Origin: Blastococcus litoris | Lineage (GTDB): Bacteria > Actinomycetota > Actinomycetes > Mycobacteriales > Geodermatophilaceae | Length of the DNA stretch: 64,000 bases | Assembly: GCF_003075095.1 (NCBI RefSeq) | Contig: NZ_QCZF01000008.1 | Coordinates: forward strand, 179,191-243,190 | Direction: 5' to 3' | Part shown: one piece after another, positions 8,191-15,427 of the stretch | Layout of the letters: every line of letters starts with the position of its first letter | How positions within the stretch are numbered: the stretch's first letter is position 1 | Made by a program: the position numbers and the translations under genes | The notes under the pieces: model-generated | What the model was told of the DNA's origin: nothing | What the model saw: the letters and a program-made list of their open reading frames with translations, nothing else | Database searches by the model: none

Positions 8191-9522
8191 CTAGACCCCG
8201 CGGAAGCGGTTGATCGCGTCGAGGTGCTTCTCGCGCTTCTCCCGGTCGCGCACCCCGAGACCCTCCTCGGGGGCCAGCGTCAGGACGCCGACCTTGCCCT
8301 GGTGGGCGTTGCGGTGGACGTCGAGGGCGGCCTGGCCGACCTCCTCCATCGGGTACACCTTCGACAGGGTCGGGTGGATGAGCCCCTTGTCGATCAGCCG
8401 GTTGGCCTCCCACGCCTCCTTGTAGTTGGCGAAGTGGGAGCTGAGGATCTTCTTCAGGTTCATCCACAGGTACCGGTTGTCGTACTGGTGCATGTACCCG
8501 GTGGTCGAGGCGCAGGTGACGATCGTGCCGCCCTTCTTCGCCACGTAGACGCTGGCGCCGAAGGTCTCCCGGCCGGGGTGCTCGAAGACGATGTCGACGT
8601 CCTCGCCGCCGGTCAGCTCACGGATCTTCTTGCCCAGGCGCTGCCACTCCTTGGGGTCCTGGTTGTCCTCGTCCTTCCAGAACTTGTACTGCTCCGCCGA
8701 CCTGTCGATGATCAGCTCCGCGCCCATCTTGCGGACGATCTCGGCCTTCTCCGGGCTGCTCACGACGCAGACCGGGATGGCGCCGCCGTTGAGCGCCATC
8801 TGGGTGGCGTAGGAGCCCAGGCCACCGGAGGCGCCCCAGATGAGGACCGTGTCGCCCTGCTTCATGTTGGCGCCGTTGCGGCTGACCAGCTGGCGGTAGG
8901 CGGTCGAGTTGACCAGCCCGGGGGCCGCGGCCTCCTCCCAGGAGAGGTGGCCGGGCTTGGGCATCAGCTGGTTGCTCTTGACCAGGGCCAGCTCGGCCAG
9001 GCCGCCGAAGTTGGTCTCGAAGCCCCAGATCCGCTGCTGCGGGTCCATCATCGTGTCGTCGTGGCCGGCGGGGTCCTCGAGCTCGACCGAGAGGCAGTGC
9101 GCGACGACCTCGTCGCCGGCCTTCCACTTGTTCACGCCCGGGCCGACCGCCAGGACGACGCCGGCGAGGTCGGACCCCACCACGTGGTAGGGCAGGTCGT
9201 GCCGCTTGGTCAGCTCGGAGACGCGGCCGTAGCGCTCCAGGAAGCCGAAGGTCGAGACCGGCTCGAAGATCGACGTCCAGACGGTGTTGTAGTTCACCGA
9301 CGACGCCATGACGGCGACGATCGCCTCGCCCGGCCCGAGCTCCGGCGTCGCCACCTCCTGGACGTGCAGCGACTTGCGCGGGTCCTTCTCCTTGGTGGCC
9401 ATGCCCTGGAACATGTCCTGCTCGTCCTTGCGGACGACGACGGCGCGGTAGGACTCCGGCACCGCCAGTCCTGCAACGGCATCCAGCTGGTCGGCGAGGA
9501 TGGCGTCCCTGATCTCGTTCAC
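8191..9522 (-). CDS. ccr: Crotonyl-CoA carboxylase/reductase
   Basis: Ccr reduces crotonyl-CoA with NADPH and adds CO2 to give (2S)-ethylmalonyl-CoA; it can also reduce without carboxylation. It serves the ethylmalonyl-CoA pathway or supplies extender units to polyketide synthases. The 443-residue protein is a medium-chain reductase with the NADPH-binding segment WGASGGLGSYATQ (about 229-241). The four residues that hold CO2 in the Kitasatospora enzyme (N81, F170, E171, H365) are all present here with a constant offset of two: N79, F168, E169, H363. So it should be a true carboxylase. The GTG start has GGGAG five bases upstream. It follows the epimerase gene on the same strand with a 68-bp gap that holds an operator-like palindrome. 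Confidence 0.96.
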   Translation of the reverse strand: MNEIRDAILADQLDAVAGLAVPESYRAVVVRKDEQDMFQGMATKEKDPRKSLHVQEVATPELGPGEAIVAVMASSVNYNTVWTSIFEPVSTFGFLERYGRVSELTKRHDLPYHVVGSDLAGVVLAVGPGVNKWKAGDEVVAHCLSVELEDPAGHDDTMMDPQQRIWGFETNFGGLAELALVKSNQLMPKPGHLSWEEAAAPGLVNSTAYRQLVSRNGANMKQGDTVLIWGASGGLGSYATQMALNGGAIPVCVVSSPEKAEIVRKMGAELIIDRSAEQYKFWKDEDNQDPKEWQRLGKKIRELTGGEDVDIVFEHPGRETFGASVYVAKKGGTIVTCASTTGYMHQYDNRYLWMNLKKILSSHFANYKEAWEANRLIDKGLIHPTLSKVYPMEEVGQAALDVHRNAHQGKVGVLTLAPEEGLGVRDREKREKHLDAINRFRGV

Positions 9523-9572
9523 GCGTACTCCCGGGTCTTCGTCGGCTCGGTAGGGCGGTGCGTCGAGCGGAT

Positions 9573-9588
9573 GTTACTGGTGAGTAAT
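9573..9588. promoter_or_regulatory. Operator-like palindrome TTACTggtgAGTAA upstream of ccr
   Basis: GTTACTGGTGAGTAAT contains perfect 5-bp arms TTACT/AGTAA around four bases. It is 51-66 bp upstream of the ccr start and three bases beyond the epimerase stop. A 4-base centre and a 14-16 bp site suit a TetR-family dimer. Related sites precede etfB and the hydroxyacyl-CoA dehydrogenase gene. Its location before the likely -10 region suggests repression. Confidence 0.6.
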
Positions 9589-9590
9589 GG

Positions 9591-10043
9591 TCAGTGCCCA
9601 GTCGCGGGCTGCACGAGTTCGACGAGCACCCCGCCGGCGTCCTTCGGATGGATGAAGTTGACCCGGCTGTCGGCGGTGCCGCGCCTGGGCTCGTCGTAGA
9701 GCAGGCGCAGGCCGCGCTCGCGCAGCGTCGCGCTGACCGCCTCGACGTCCTCGACCCGGAAGGCGAGCTGCTGCAGGCCGGGGCCGGAGCGACCGATGAA
9801 CTTCGCGATCGTCGACTCCGGCGTGAGCGGCGCCAGCAGCTGGATCCGGGTGCCGCCGTCGCCGACGGCGAGCATGGCCTCGCGGACGCCCTGCTCCTCG
9901 TTGGTCTCCTCGTGCACCGACTGCACCCCGAAGGCCTGTGCGTAGAAGGCGATGGCCTCGTCCAGGTCGGGCACGGCGATGCCGACGTGGTCGATCGTCG
10001 TGAACAGCTCGCCGGGCAGCCCGGCACGCGTCTCGTTGGTCAC
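9591..10043 (-). CDS. mce: Methylmalonyl-CoA epimerase
   Basis: This 150-residue glyoxalase/VOC-fold enzyme interconverts the 2R and 2S forms of methylmalonyl-CoA (and often ethylmalonyl-CoA), linking carboxylases with B12-dependent mutases. Metal-ligand motifs are in place: IDHVGIAV near the start, QLLAPL and QQLAFRV in the middle, and a Glu in GVLVELVQP near the end. Length is normal. It is the first gene of a minus-strand pair with ccr, and divergent from the thiolase gene (175-bp gap). The epimerase-thiolase-MeaB neighbourhood is conserved in streptomycetes as I recall, supporting a role with the mutase encoded 5 kb downstream. Confidence 0.94.
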   Translation of the reverse strand: MTNETRAGLPGELFTTIDHVGIAVPDLDEAIAFYAQAFGVQSVHEETNEEQGVREAMLAVGDGGTRIQLLAPLTPESTIAKFIGRSGPGLQQLAFRVEDVEAVSATLRERGLRLLYDEPRRGTADSRVNFIHPKDAGGVLVELVQPATGH

Positions 10044-10075
10044 GCGGGCATCCTGCCGCCAGACGTCTCAGACGT

Positions 10076-10087
10076 CACATCGATGTG
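10076..10087. promoter_or_regulatory. Palindrome CACATCGATGTG in epimerase/thiolase divergent region
   Basis: A perfect 12-bp palindrome in the 175-bp region between the divergent epimerase and thiolase genes, preceded by a short direct repeat (AGACGTCTCAGACGT). It could be a regulator site. A TATCCT at 10149-10154 is a possible -10 element for the thiolase gene. All of this is tentative. Confidence 0.3.
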
Positions 10088-10217
10088 GCGGGGTTCACCC
10101 CCGGGTGGTCGAGCCCGGATGCGGGGTGGCTCGTTGTCCAGGGCGCCCTATCCTCATGCCACGAGATCGGCACACGACACGGCTGCCAACGGCGGCGGCC
10201 CGGTACTGGAGGCAGCA

Positions 10218-11408
10218 ATGTCCCGCTCCGTCATCGTCAGCGGCGCCCGCACCCCGATGGGCCGGCTGCTCGGCTCGCTCAAGGACTTCTCCGCGGCCGA
10301 CCTCGGCGGCGTCGCCATCAAGGCGGCGCTGGAGCGGGCCGGCATCTCCGGCGACCAGGTCGACTACGTGATCATGGGTCAGGTCATCCAGGCCGGCGCG
10401 GGCCAGAACCCCGCCCGTCCCGCCGCGGTCGCCGGTGGCATCCCGATGTCGGTGCCCTCGTTCACGCTGAACAAGGTCTGCCTCTCTGGCCTCGACGCCA
10501 TCGCCCTGGCCGACCAGCTCATCCGCGCCGGCGAGTTCGACGTCGTCGTGGCCGGTGGCATGGAGTCGATGACCCAGGCGCCGCACCTGCTGGCCAACTC
10601 GCGCACCGGCACGAAGTACGGCGACACGAAGCTCGTCGACGCGATGGCCCACGACGGCCTCTCGGACACCTTCGACCAGGTCGCCATGGGCGTGCTCACC
10701 GAGCAGGCGAACAGCCGCTACGACCTGACCCGCGAGGAGCAGGACGAGTTCGCCGCCGCCAGTCACCAGAAGGCCGCGCGGGCCTGGAAGAACGGCATCT
10801 TCGACGAGGAGGTGACCCCCGTCCTCATCCCGCAGCGCAAGGGCGACCCGATCGAGTTCAAGGAGGACGAGGGCATCCGCCCCGACACCACCGCCGAGAG
10901 CCTGTCCAAGCTCAAGCCCGCCTTCGCCAAGGACGGCACCATCACGGCCGGCACCGCCTCGCAGATCTCCGACGGCGCCTGCGCTGTCGTGGTGATGAGC
11001 GCGGAGAAGGCGGCCGAGCTCGGCTGCACGGTGCTCGCCGAGATCGGCGCGCACGGCGTCGTCGCCGGTCCGGACGCCACGCTGCAGAGCCAGCCGTCGC
11101 GCGCCATCCAGAAGGCCTGTGCCCGCGAGGGCATCGACCCCAAGGACCTCGACGTCGTCGAGCTCAACGAGGCCTTCGCGGCCGTCGGCATCGTCTCCAC
11201 CCGCGAGCTCGGCATCGACCCGGAGAGGGTCAACCCCAACGGCGGCGCCATCGCCCTCGGCCACCCGGTCGGGATGAGCGGTGCCCGCATCGTGCTCGAC
11301 CTGGCGCTCGAGCTCCGCCGCCGCGGTGGCGGCGTCGGCGCCGCGGCCCTGTGCGGCGGCGGTGGCCAGGGCGACGCCCTGATCCTGCACGTGCCCGCGA
11401 AGGCGTGA
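10218..11408 (+). CDS. Acetyl-CoA C-acetyltransferase (thiolase)
   Basis: A 396-residue thiolase that condenses two acetyl-CoA to acetoacetyl-CoA, or runs in reverse in beta-oxidation. The acyl-binding cysteine C88 ([11 protein letters not shown]), H349 ([12 protein letters not shown]) and the second catalytic cysteine C379 (ALCGGGGQG) are all present. The ATG at 10218 has GGAGG six bases upstream. The downstream meaB-type gene starts inside the stop codon (GTGA overlap), so the two are translationally coupled. With Ccr and the epimerase, this enzyme could feed acetoacetyl-CoA into a C4 acyl-CoA route. Biosynthetic versus degradative direction cannot be told from sequence. Confidence 0.94.
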   Translation: MSRSVIVSGARTPMGRLLGSLKDFSAADLGGVAIKAALERAGISGDQVDYVIMGQVIQAGAGQNPARPAAVAGGIPMSVPSFTLNKVCLSGLDAIALADQLIRAGEFDVVVAGGMESMTQAPHLLANSRTGTKYGDTKLVDAMAHDGLSDTFDQVAMGVLTEQANSRYDLTREEQDEFAAASHQKAARAWKNGIFDEEVTPVLIPQRKGDPIEFKEDEGIRPDTTAESLSKLKPAFAKDGTITAGTASQISDGACAVVVMSAEKAAELGCTVLAEIGAHGVVAGPDATLQSQPSRAIQKACAREGIDPKDLDVVELNEAFAAVGIVSTRELGIDPERVNPNGGAIALGHPVGMSGARIVLDLALELRRRGGGVGAAALCGGGGQGDALILHVPAKA

Positions 11409-12427
11409 CGGACGGCGTCGCCGTCCAGACGGACGCCCCCACCGCCTCTCGTGGGCGGCGGGGGCGCCGTGCTGCCGACGTACCCACCCTGGTGGAGCGG
11501 GCCCGTGAGGGCGACGCCCGTTCGGTCGCGCGGCTGATCTCGCTGGTCGAGGACGCCAGCCCCGCGCTGCGCGAGGTGGCCGCGGCGCTGGCGCCGCACA
11601 CCGGCCGCGCCCAGGTCCTGGGCCTGACCGGCTCGCCGGGTGTCGGCAAGTCGACGTCGACGACGGCGCTGGTGCGGGCGCTGCGCGCCGCCGGCAAGCG
11701 CGTCGGCGTCCTGGCCGTCGACCCGTCCTCCCCGTTCTCCGGCGGCGCGCTGCTGGGCGATCGCGTGCGCATGCAGGACCACGCCGGCGACAGCGGGGTG
11801 TACATCCGGTCGATGGCCTCGCGAGGGCACCTGGGCGGGCTGTCGTGGGCCACGCCCCAGGCGCTCCGGGTGCTGGACGCCGCCGGCTGCGACGTCGTCC
11901 TCGTCGAGACCGTCGGGGTCGGCCAGTCGGAGCTGGAGATCGCCTCGCTGGCCGACACGACGCTCGTGCTGGTCGCGCCGGGCATGGGCGACGGCATCCA
12001 GGCGGCCAAGGCCGGGATCCTCGAGGTCGCCGACGTGTTCGTCGTCAACAAGGCCGACCGGGACGGCGCCGACCAGACCGTGCGCGACCTCCGGTACATG
12101 CTGTCGCTGGGCGGCCGGCACTCCGAGGCCGGGCACTGGCGGCCGCCGATCGTGAAGACCGTCGCGAGCCGCGAGACCGACAACGGGGTCGACCAGGTGC
12201 TCGAGAAGATCGAGGCGCACCGCGAGTGGCTCGAGTCCTCCGGCGAGGGGCAGCGGCGGCGCAGCGAGCGGGCGGCGCGCGAGATCGAGGCGATCGCGCT
12301 GGCGTCGCTGCGCGAGCGCATGGGTGACGTGCACGGGTCGGCGGCCCTGGGCGCGCTGGCCGACCGCGTGGTCGCGGGGGAGACCGACCCCTACCGGGCC
12401 GCCGACGAGCTGCTCGACCAGCTCTGA
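11405..12427 (+). CDS. meaB: MeaB/ArgK-type GTPase, chaperone of B12-dependent acyl-CoA mutase
   Basis: A 340-residue G3E-family GTPase. MeaB-type proteins guard methylmalonyl-CoA-type mutases: they gate loading of adenosylcobalamin and remove damaged cofactor. The Walker A motif GSPGVGKST (76-84), [15 protein letters not shown] (switch region), ETVGVGQSE (switch II region) and NKAD (guanine specificity) are all clear. The first 25 residues are an extra Arg/Ala-rich segment. The GTG start overlaps the thiolase stop as GTGA. Older annotations call such proteins LAO/AO transport ATPases; that is not supported. The likely partner is the IcmA-type mutase encoded at 15428. Confidence 0.93.
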   Translation: MTDGVAVQTDAPTASRGRRGRRAADVPTLVERAREGDARSVARLISLVEDASPALREVAAALAPHTGRAQVLGLTGSPGVGKSTSTTALVRALRAAGKRVGVLAVDPSSPFSGGALLGDRVRMQDHAGDSGVYIRSMASRGHLGGLSWATPQALRVLDAAGCDVVLVETVGVGQSELEIASLADTTLVLVAPGMGDGIQAAKAGILEVADVFVVNKADRDGADQTVRDLRYMLSLGGRHSEAGHWRPPIVKTVASRETDNGVDQVLEKIEAHREWLESSGEGQRRRSERAAREIEAIALASLRERMGDVHGSAALGALADRVVAGETDPYRAADELLDQL

Positions 12428-12464
12428 ACGGGCACGTCGCCCCCGGGGCGGCGAGGATGGGCGG

Positions 12465-13934
12465 GTGAACGGGAAACCCGACGCCGTCGTCGTCGGAGCC
12501 GGGCCCAACGGGCTCGCCGCCGCCCTGCGCCTGTCGGCGGCAGGGCTGCGGGTCCAGGTCGTCGAGGCGGCCGAGCGGCCGGGTGGCGGGATGCGCACCG
12601 AAGAGCTGATGCGCCCCGGCTACGTCCACGACGTGTGCTCGATCGTGCAGCCGATGGCGGCCGCCGCGCCGTTCTTCCGGGAGTTCGCCCCGGAGAGCCG
12701 CGGGGTGCGGCTGGTGCAGCCGGAGATCAACTTCGCCCACCCGCTCGACGGCGGGCGCGCCTCGATCTCGGTCCGGTCGTTGGAGGAGACCGCGGCGGGG
12801 CTGGGGCAGGACGCCGCCGCGTACCGGCGTCTGTTCGGGCCGCTGGTCGAGCACGGCACCGACGTCGTCGACTTCTTCCTGACCAGCAGGCTGCGCCGGC
12901 TGCCCACCCGCAGCCCGCTGCAGATCGCGCAGTTCGGGCTGAACGGGCTGCCCAACGTTCGCTGGCTGGCCCGCCGGTACTTCGAGAGCGAGGAGGCGCG
13001 CGCCCTCCTGGGCGGCGCCGCGGCGCACGGGATGCTCGACCTGACCCAGCCGCTGACCTCGGCGCTCGGGATGCTGCTCGCGATGCTGTCCCACCACGCC
13101 GGCTGGCCGTTGATCGAGGGCGGCTCGCAGAACCTGGCCGACGCGATGGTGCGCGCGCTGGAGGAGCAGGGTGGCGAGGTCGTCACGGGGCACCACGTCA
13201 CCGACCTGCGCGAGTTCGAGGGCGTCCCGGCGGTGCTGCTCGACACGACGCCGGAAGCCTTCGTCGGCATGGCCGGCGACCGGGTGAACGAGGGCTACCG
13301 GCGGTGGGTGCGGCGGTACAAGCACGGCGCCGGCGTGTTCAAGATCGACTGGATCCTGTCCGAGCCCGTGCCGTGGACCAACCCGGACGTGCGCCGGGCG
13401 GGCACCATCCACATCGCGGGCAACCTCGACGAGACGATCGCCGGCGAGCGGGCGCCGAACGAGGGCCGCGTGACCGACAAGCCCTACGTGCTCGCCGTCC
13501 AGCCGACCGTGCCCGACCCCACGCGGGCGCCCGAGGGTGGGCACATCTTCTGGGCCTACGTGCACGTGCCGCACGGCGCCGACGTCGACATGACCGAGGC
13601 CATCGAGAAGCAGGTCGAGCGGTTCGCGCCGGGCTTCCGGGACACGGTGGTGGAGCGGTGCACGAAGAACGCCGTGGCGATGGAGCAGTGGAACCCGAGC
13701 TACGTCGGAGGGGACATCTCCAACGGCCAGGCGACGCTGCGGCAGATGCTGGCCCGCCCGGTGCCGCGCTGGAACACCTACAAGACGCCGGTGACGGGCG
13801 TGTACCTCGCCTCCGCGGCGACGCCGCCGGGCCCCGCGGTCCACGGCCAGTGCGGTGACAACGCCGCCCGGGTGGCGCTGCGCGAGGTGTTCGGCGTGCG
13901 GGAGGTCCCGCCGCTGCGCCCCGCTCTGCGCTGA
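12465..13934 (+). CDS. FAD-dependent oxidoreductase, phytoene desaturase-like (COG1233 type)
   Basis: A 489-residue flavoprotein with an N-terminal dinucleotide-binding motif VVVGAGPNGLAAALRLSAAG and the downstream ERPGGGMRTEE segment typical of the phytoene dehydrogenase/amine oxidase superfamily. The C-terminal FAD-binding part includes the run from GVYLASAATPPGPAVHG. It is not within a carotenoid cluster and resembles the widespread NAD(P)/FAD oxidoreductases related to eukaryotic PYROXD2, so a carotenoid role is not implied. The GTG at 12465 follows GAGGATGG at a good distance. It lies 37 bp after meaB and may share its transcript. Substrate unknown. Confidence 0.85.
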   Translation: MNGKPDAVVVGAGPNGLAAALRLSAAGLRVQVVEAAERPGGGMRTEELMRPGYVHDVCSIVQPMAAAAPFFREFAPESRGVRLVQPEINFAHPLDGGRASISVRSLEETAAGLGQDAAAYRRLFGPLVEHGTDVVDFFLTSRLRRLPTRSPLQIAQFGLNGLPNVRWLARRYFESEEARALLGGAAAHGMLDLTQPLTSALGMLLAMLSHHAGWPLIEGGSQNLADAMVRALEEQGGEVVTGHHVTDLREFEGVPAVLLDTTPEAFVGMAGDRVNEGYRRWVRRYKHGAGVFKIDWILSEPVPWTNPDVRRAGTIHIAGNLDETIAGERAPNEGRVTDKPYVLAVQPTVPDPTRAPEGGHIFWAYVHVPHGADVDMTEAIEKQVERFAPGFRDTVVERCTKNAVAMEQWNPSYVGGDISNGQATLRQMLARPVPRWNTYKTPVTGVYLASAATPPGPAVHGQCGDNAARVALREVFGVREVPPLRPALR

Positions 13935-13940
13935 GCGGGG
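13919..13940. terminator. Hairpin at convergent ends of oxidoreductase and NlpC/P60 genes
   Basis: CCCCGCT (13919-13925) and AGCGGGG (13934-13940) form a 7-bp stem that spans the oxidoreductase stop codon. The opposite gene stops at 13956, so it may act for both directions. Confidence 0.45.
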
Positions 13941-13955
13941 CGGCGGGGAACCGGA

Positions 13956-14492
13956 TCAGGCGATGCGGCGGGCGAAGTTGTAGCCCTCCATGTCGACGCT
14001 GGTGACCTCGACGCCGGTGGATTCGTTCGCGGCGTGGACCATCTGGCCGTTGCCGACGTAGATGCCGACGTGGCTCACCGGGCTGTAGAAGAACACGAGG
14101 TCGCCGGGAGCCAGGTTCGCCCGGTCGACGGGCGTCCCCAGCTCCGACTGGCCGCTGCTCGAGTGCGGCAGCGAGATGCCGGCCGAGGCGTAGGCGAACT
14201 GCGTCAGACCCGAGCAGTCGAAGGAGTCCGGGCCGGCGCCGCCGTACTGGTACGCCTTGCCGGTCTGCGCGTTCGCCGTCTGCCACGCCTTGTCGGCCGC
14301 CGGGCTCGGGGCGGTGTCCGTGCTCGCCGCGGCCGTCGTCCCGGCGTGGGCGGGCGTGGCCACGACCGGCGAGAGCGCGATGGTCAGCGAGGCGGCGGCC
14401 CCGGTGAACAGCCCGGCGCCGAGCCGGCGGAGCGGGCGGCGGCCGGTGGAGGGGAGTCGGTGGGCGTGCACGGTCGGCTGAGTGGTTCCCAC
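13956..14492 (-). CDS. Secreted NlpC/P60 peptidoglycan endopeptidase
   Basis: A 178-residue exported cell-wall hydrolase. A signal peptide of about 50 residues has an Arg-rich start (GRRPLRRLGAG), a hydrophobic core and a likely cleavage after AHA. The mature domain is a compact NlpC/P60 cysteine peptidase with C93 (FDCSGLTQFAYAS), H141 (PVSHVGIYVG) and a third polar residue H153 (MVHAAN). Such enzymes cut the D-Glu/meso-DAP bond in peptide stems during growth or separation. I choose GTG 14490-14492 because AAGGAG lies about 10 bases upstream and the signal peptide then has normal length. There is no separate cell-wall-binding domain. A long GC-rich leader precedes it. Confidence 0.9.
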   Translation of the reverse strand: MGTTQPTVHAHRLPSTGRRPLRRLGAGLFTGAAASLTIALSPVVATPAHAGTTAAASTDTAPSPAADKAWQTANAQTGKAYQYGGAGPDSFDCSGLTQFAYASAGISLPHSSSGQSELGTPVDRANLAPGDLVFFYSPVSHVGIYVGNGQMVHAANESTGVEVTSVDMEGYNFARRIA

Positions 14493-14895
14493 GGGTGGGA
14501 GCTCTCCTTCCCTTCGCCCGCCGCGGGCACGGCGCAGCACACCTGCGCTGGGGGCTGGGTGCTGGTCGCGCTCGCTCACCGGGCGGGCCCTGGTGGGCAC
14601 ACCGCCCCGGGACTGCGGCGGTACCGGCGCCGGGGCCACCCTCGTCGGGCGACGACCACCCGGCCGGCTCATCGACCGTACGAAGCGGTCAGGGGGACCA
14701 CAACCGGAGAGTCGTCATGTCGAGTCATCGACTCGGCGACATGTCGCGCCAGCAGCGGGAATACGGGCCCTCCTGTGGACCGGGTCACCTCTGCTCCGGC
14801 GTCGTCCCCGAGGCGGCCACTTCACCGGGTGCGATGGCTGGTGCAGGGACAGCGCTCCGCCGGAGAGCAGGGACGGGCCCGGTAGCGTTCGCCGC
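14493..14895. promoter_or_regulatory. 403-bp divergent region with a potentially structured leader for the NlpC/P60 gene
   Basis: No protein gene is convincing here. In the minus-strand transcript, TCGCCCG (complement of 14646-14652) could pair with CGGGCGA (complement of 14514-14520) just before the ribosome-binding site. The same CGGGC can instead form a local hairpin with 14524-14528. A further hairpin, GCGCAG/CTGCGC, lies at 14532-14548. NlpC/P60 genes in actinobacteria often carry c-di-AMP (ydaO) riboswitches, but I do not find the conserved core motifs I remember for that class. The right end holds the marR promoter. Confidence 0.3.
14883..14888 (+). promoter_or_regulatory. Putative -10 element of the marR-type gene (leaderless)
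   Basis: TAGCGT ends seven bases before the ATG at 14896, placing the transcription start at the start codon. There is no ribosome-binding site in between. Confidence 0.45.
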
Positions 14896-15405
14896 ATGGT
14901 GCGACCGCTGGGGCTGCCCTTCGACCCGATCGAGCGGGCGGGTCGGAGATGGGAGCAGCGGTTCGGCCCGGCGTCGGCCATGCGGGCCGCGACGAGCGTC
15001 TTCCGGGTCCAGCAGATCCTGCTCGCCCGGTTCGACGAGGTGCTCAAGCCGCACGCGCTGACGTTCGCCCGGTACGAGGTGCTCGTCCTGCTCACCTTCA
15101 GCCGCACCGGCGAGCTGCCGCTCAAGGTGATCGGCAGCCGGCTGATGGTGCACCCGACCAGCGTCACCAACGCGATCGACCGGCTGGTCGCGGCGGGGTA
15201 CGTGCGGCGCCGGCCCAACCCGGACGACGGCCGCGGGGTGCTGGCGGGGATCACCGATGCAGGCCGGGACGTCGTCGAGGTGGCCACCAAGGCGCTCACC
15301 GATCTCGACTTCGGCCTCGCCGATCTCTCCGAAGCGGACCGCGAGACGCTCTTCGACGTCCTCCGCCGGGTGCGGCTCGGCGCCGGAGACGTCGACGCCG
15401 GATAG
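14896..15405 (+). CDS. MarR-family transcriptional regulator
   Basis: A 169-residue winged-helix regulator. The helix-turn-helix and wing are visible around LPLKVIGSRLMVHPTSVTNA (recognition helix) and RRRPNPDDGRGVLAGIT (wing), followed by C-terminal dimerisation helices. The 30-residue N-terminal arm is longer than in many MarR proteins. It is encoded 22 bp upstream of the icmA-type mutase on the same strand. A near-perfect palindrome lies at its stop codon, overlapping the mutase -10 region. The simplest model is that this protein binds that site and controls the mutase, perhaps sensing an acyl-CoA; this is inferred from position only. An alternative GTG start lies one codon downstream. Confidence 0.88.
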   Translation: MVRPLGLPFDPIERAGRRWEQRFGPASAMRAATSVFRVQQILLARFDEVLKPHALTFARYEVLVLLTFSRTGELPLKVIGSRLMVHPTSVTNAIDRLVAAGYVRRRPNPDDGRGVLAGITDAGRDVVEVATKALTDLDFGLADLSEADRETLFDVLRRVRLGAGDVDAG

Positions 15406-15422
15406 TTGGACGTCCTACTATC
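15401..15422. promoter_or_regulatory. 22-bp near-perfect palindrome over the icmA promoter (likely MarR operator)
   Basis: GATAGT (15401-15406) and ACTATC (15417-15422) flank a central GGACGTCC; 20 of 22 positions are symmetric. The right half contains TACTAT (15416-15421), a good -10 hexamer ending six bases before the ATG at 15428. A protein on this site would block transcription of a leaderless icmA mRNA. The adjacent MarR gene is the obvious candidate binder. Confidence 0.6.
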
Positions 15423-15427
15423 TGGTC

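Noticed and set aside
14493..14672. N-terminal extension of the NlpC/P60 gene to a start at 14672
   Set aside because: The added 60 residues are Pro/Arg-rich and would bury the signal peptide, while GTG 14492 has a good ribosome-binding site.
14493..14895. Firm call of a c-di-AMP riboswitch
   Set aside because: Conserved core sequences I remember for this class are not evident; only generic GC-rich pairing is seen, so it is kept as a weak candidate structure.
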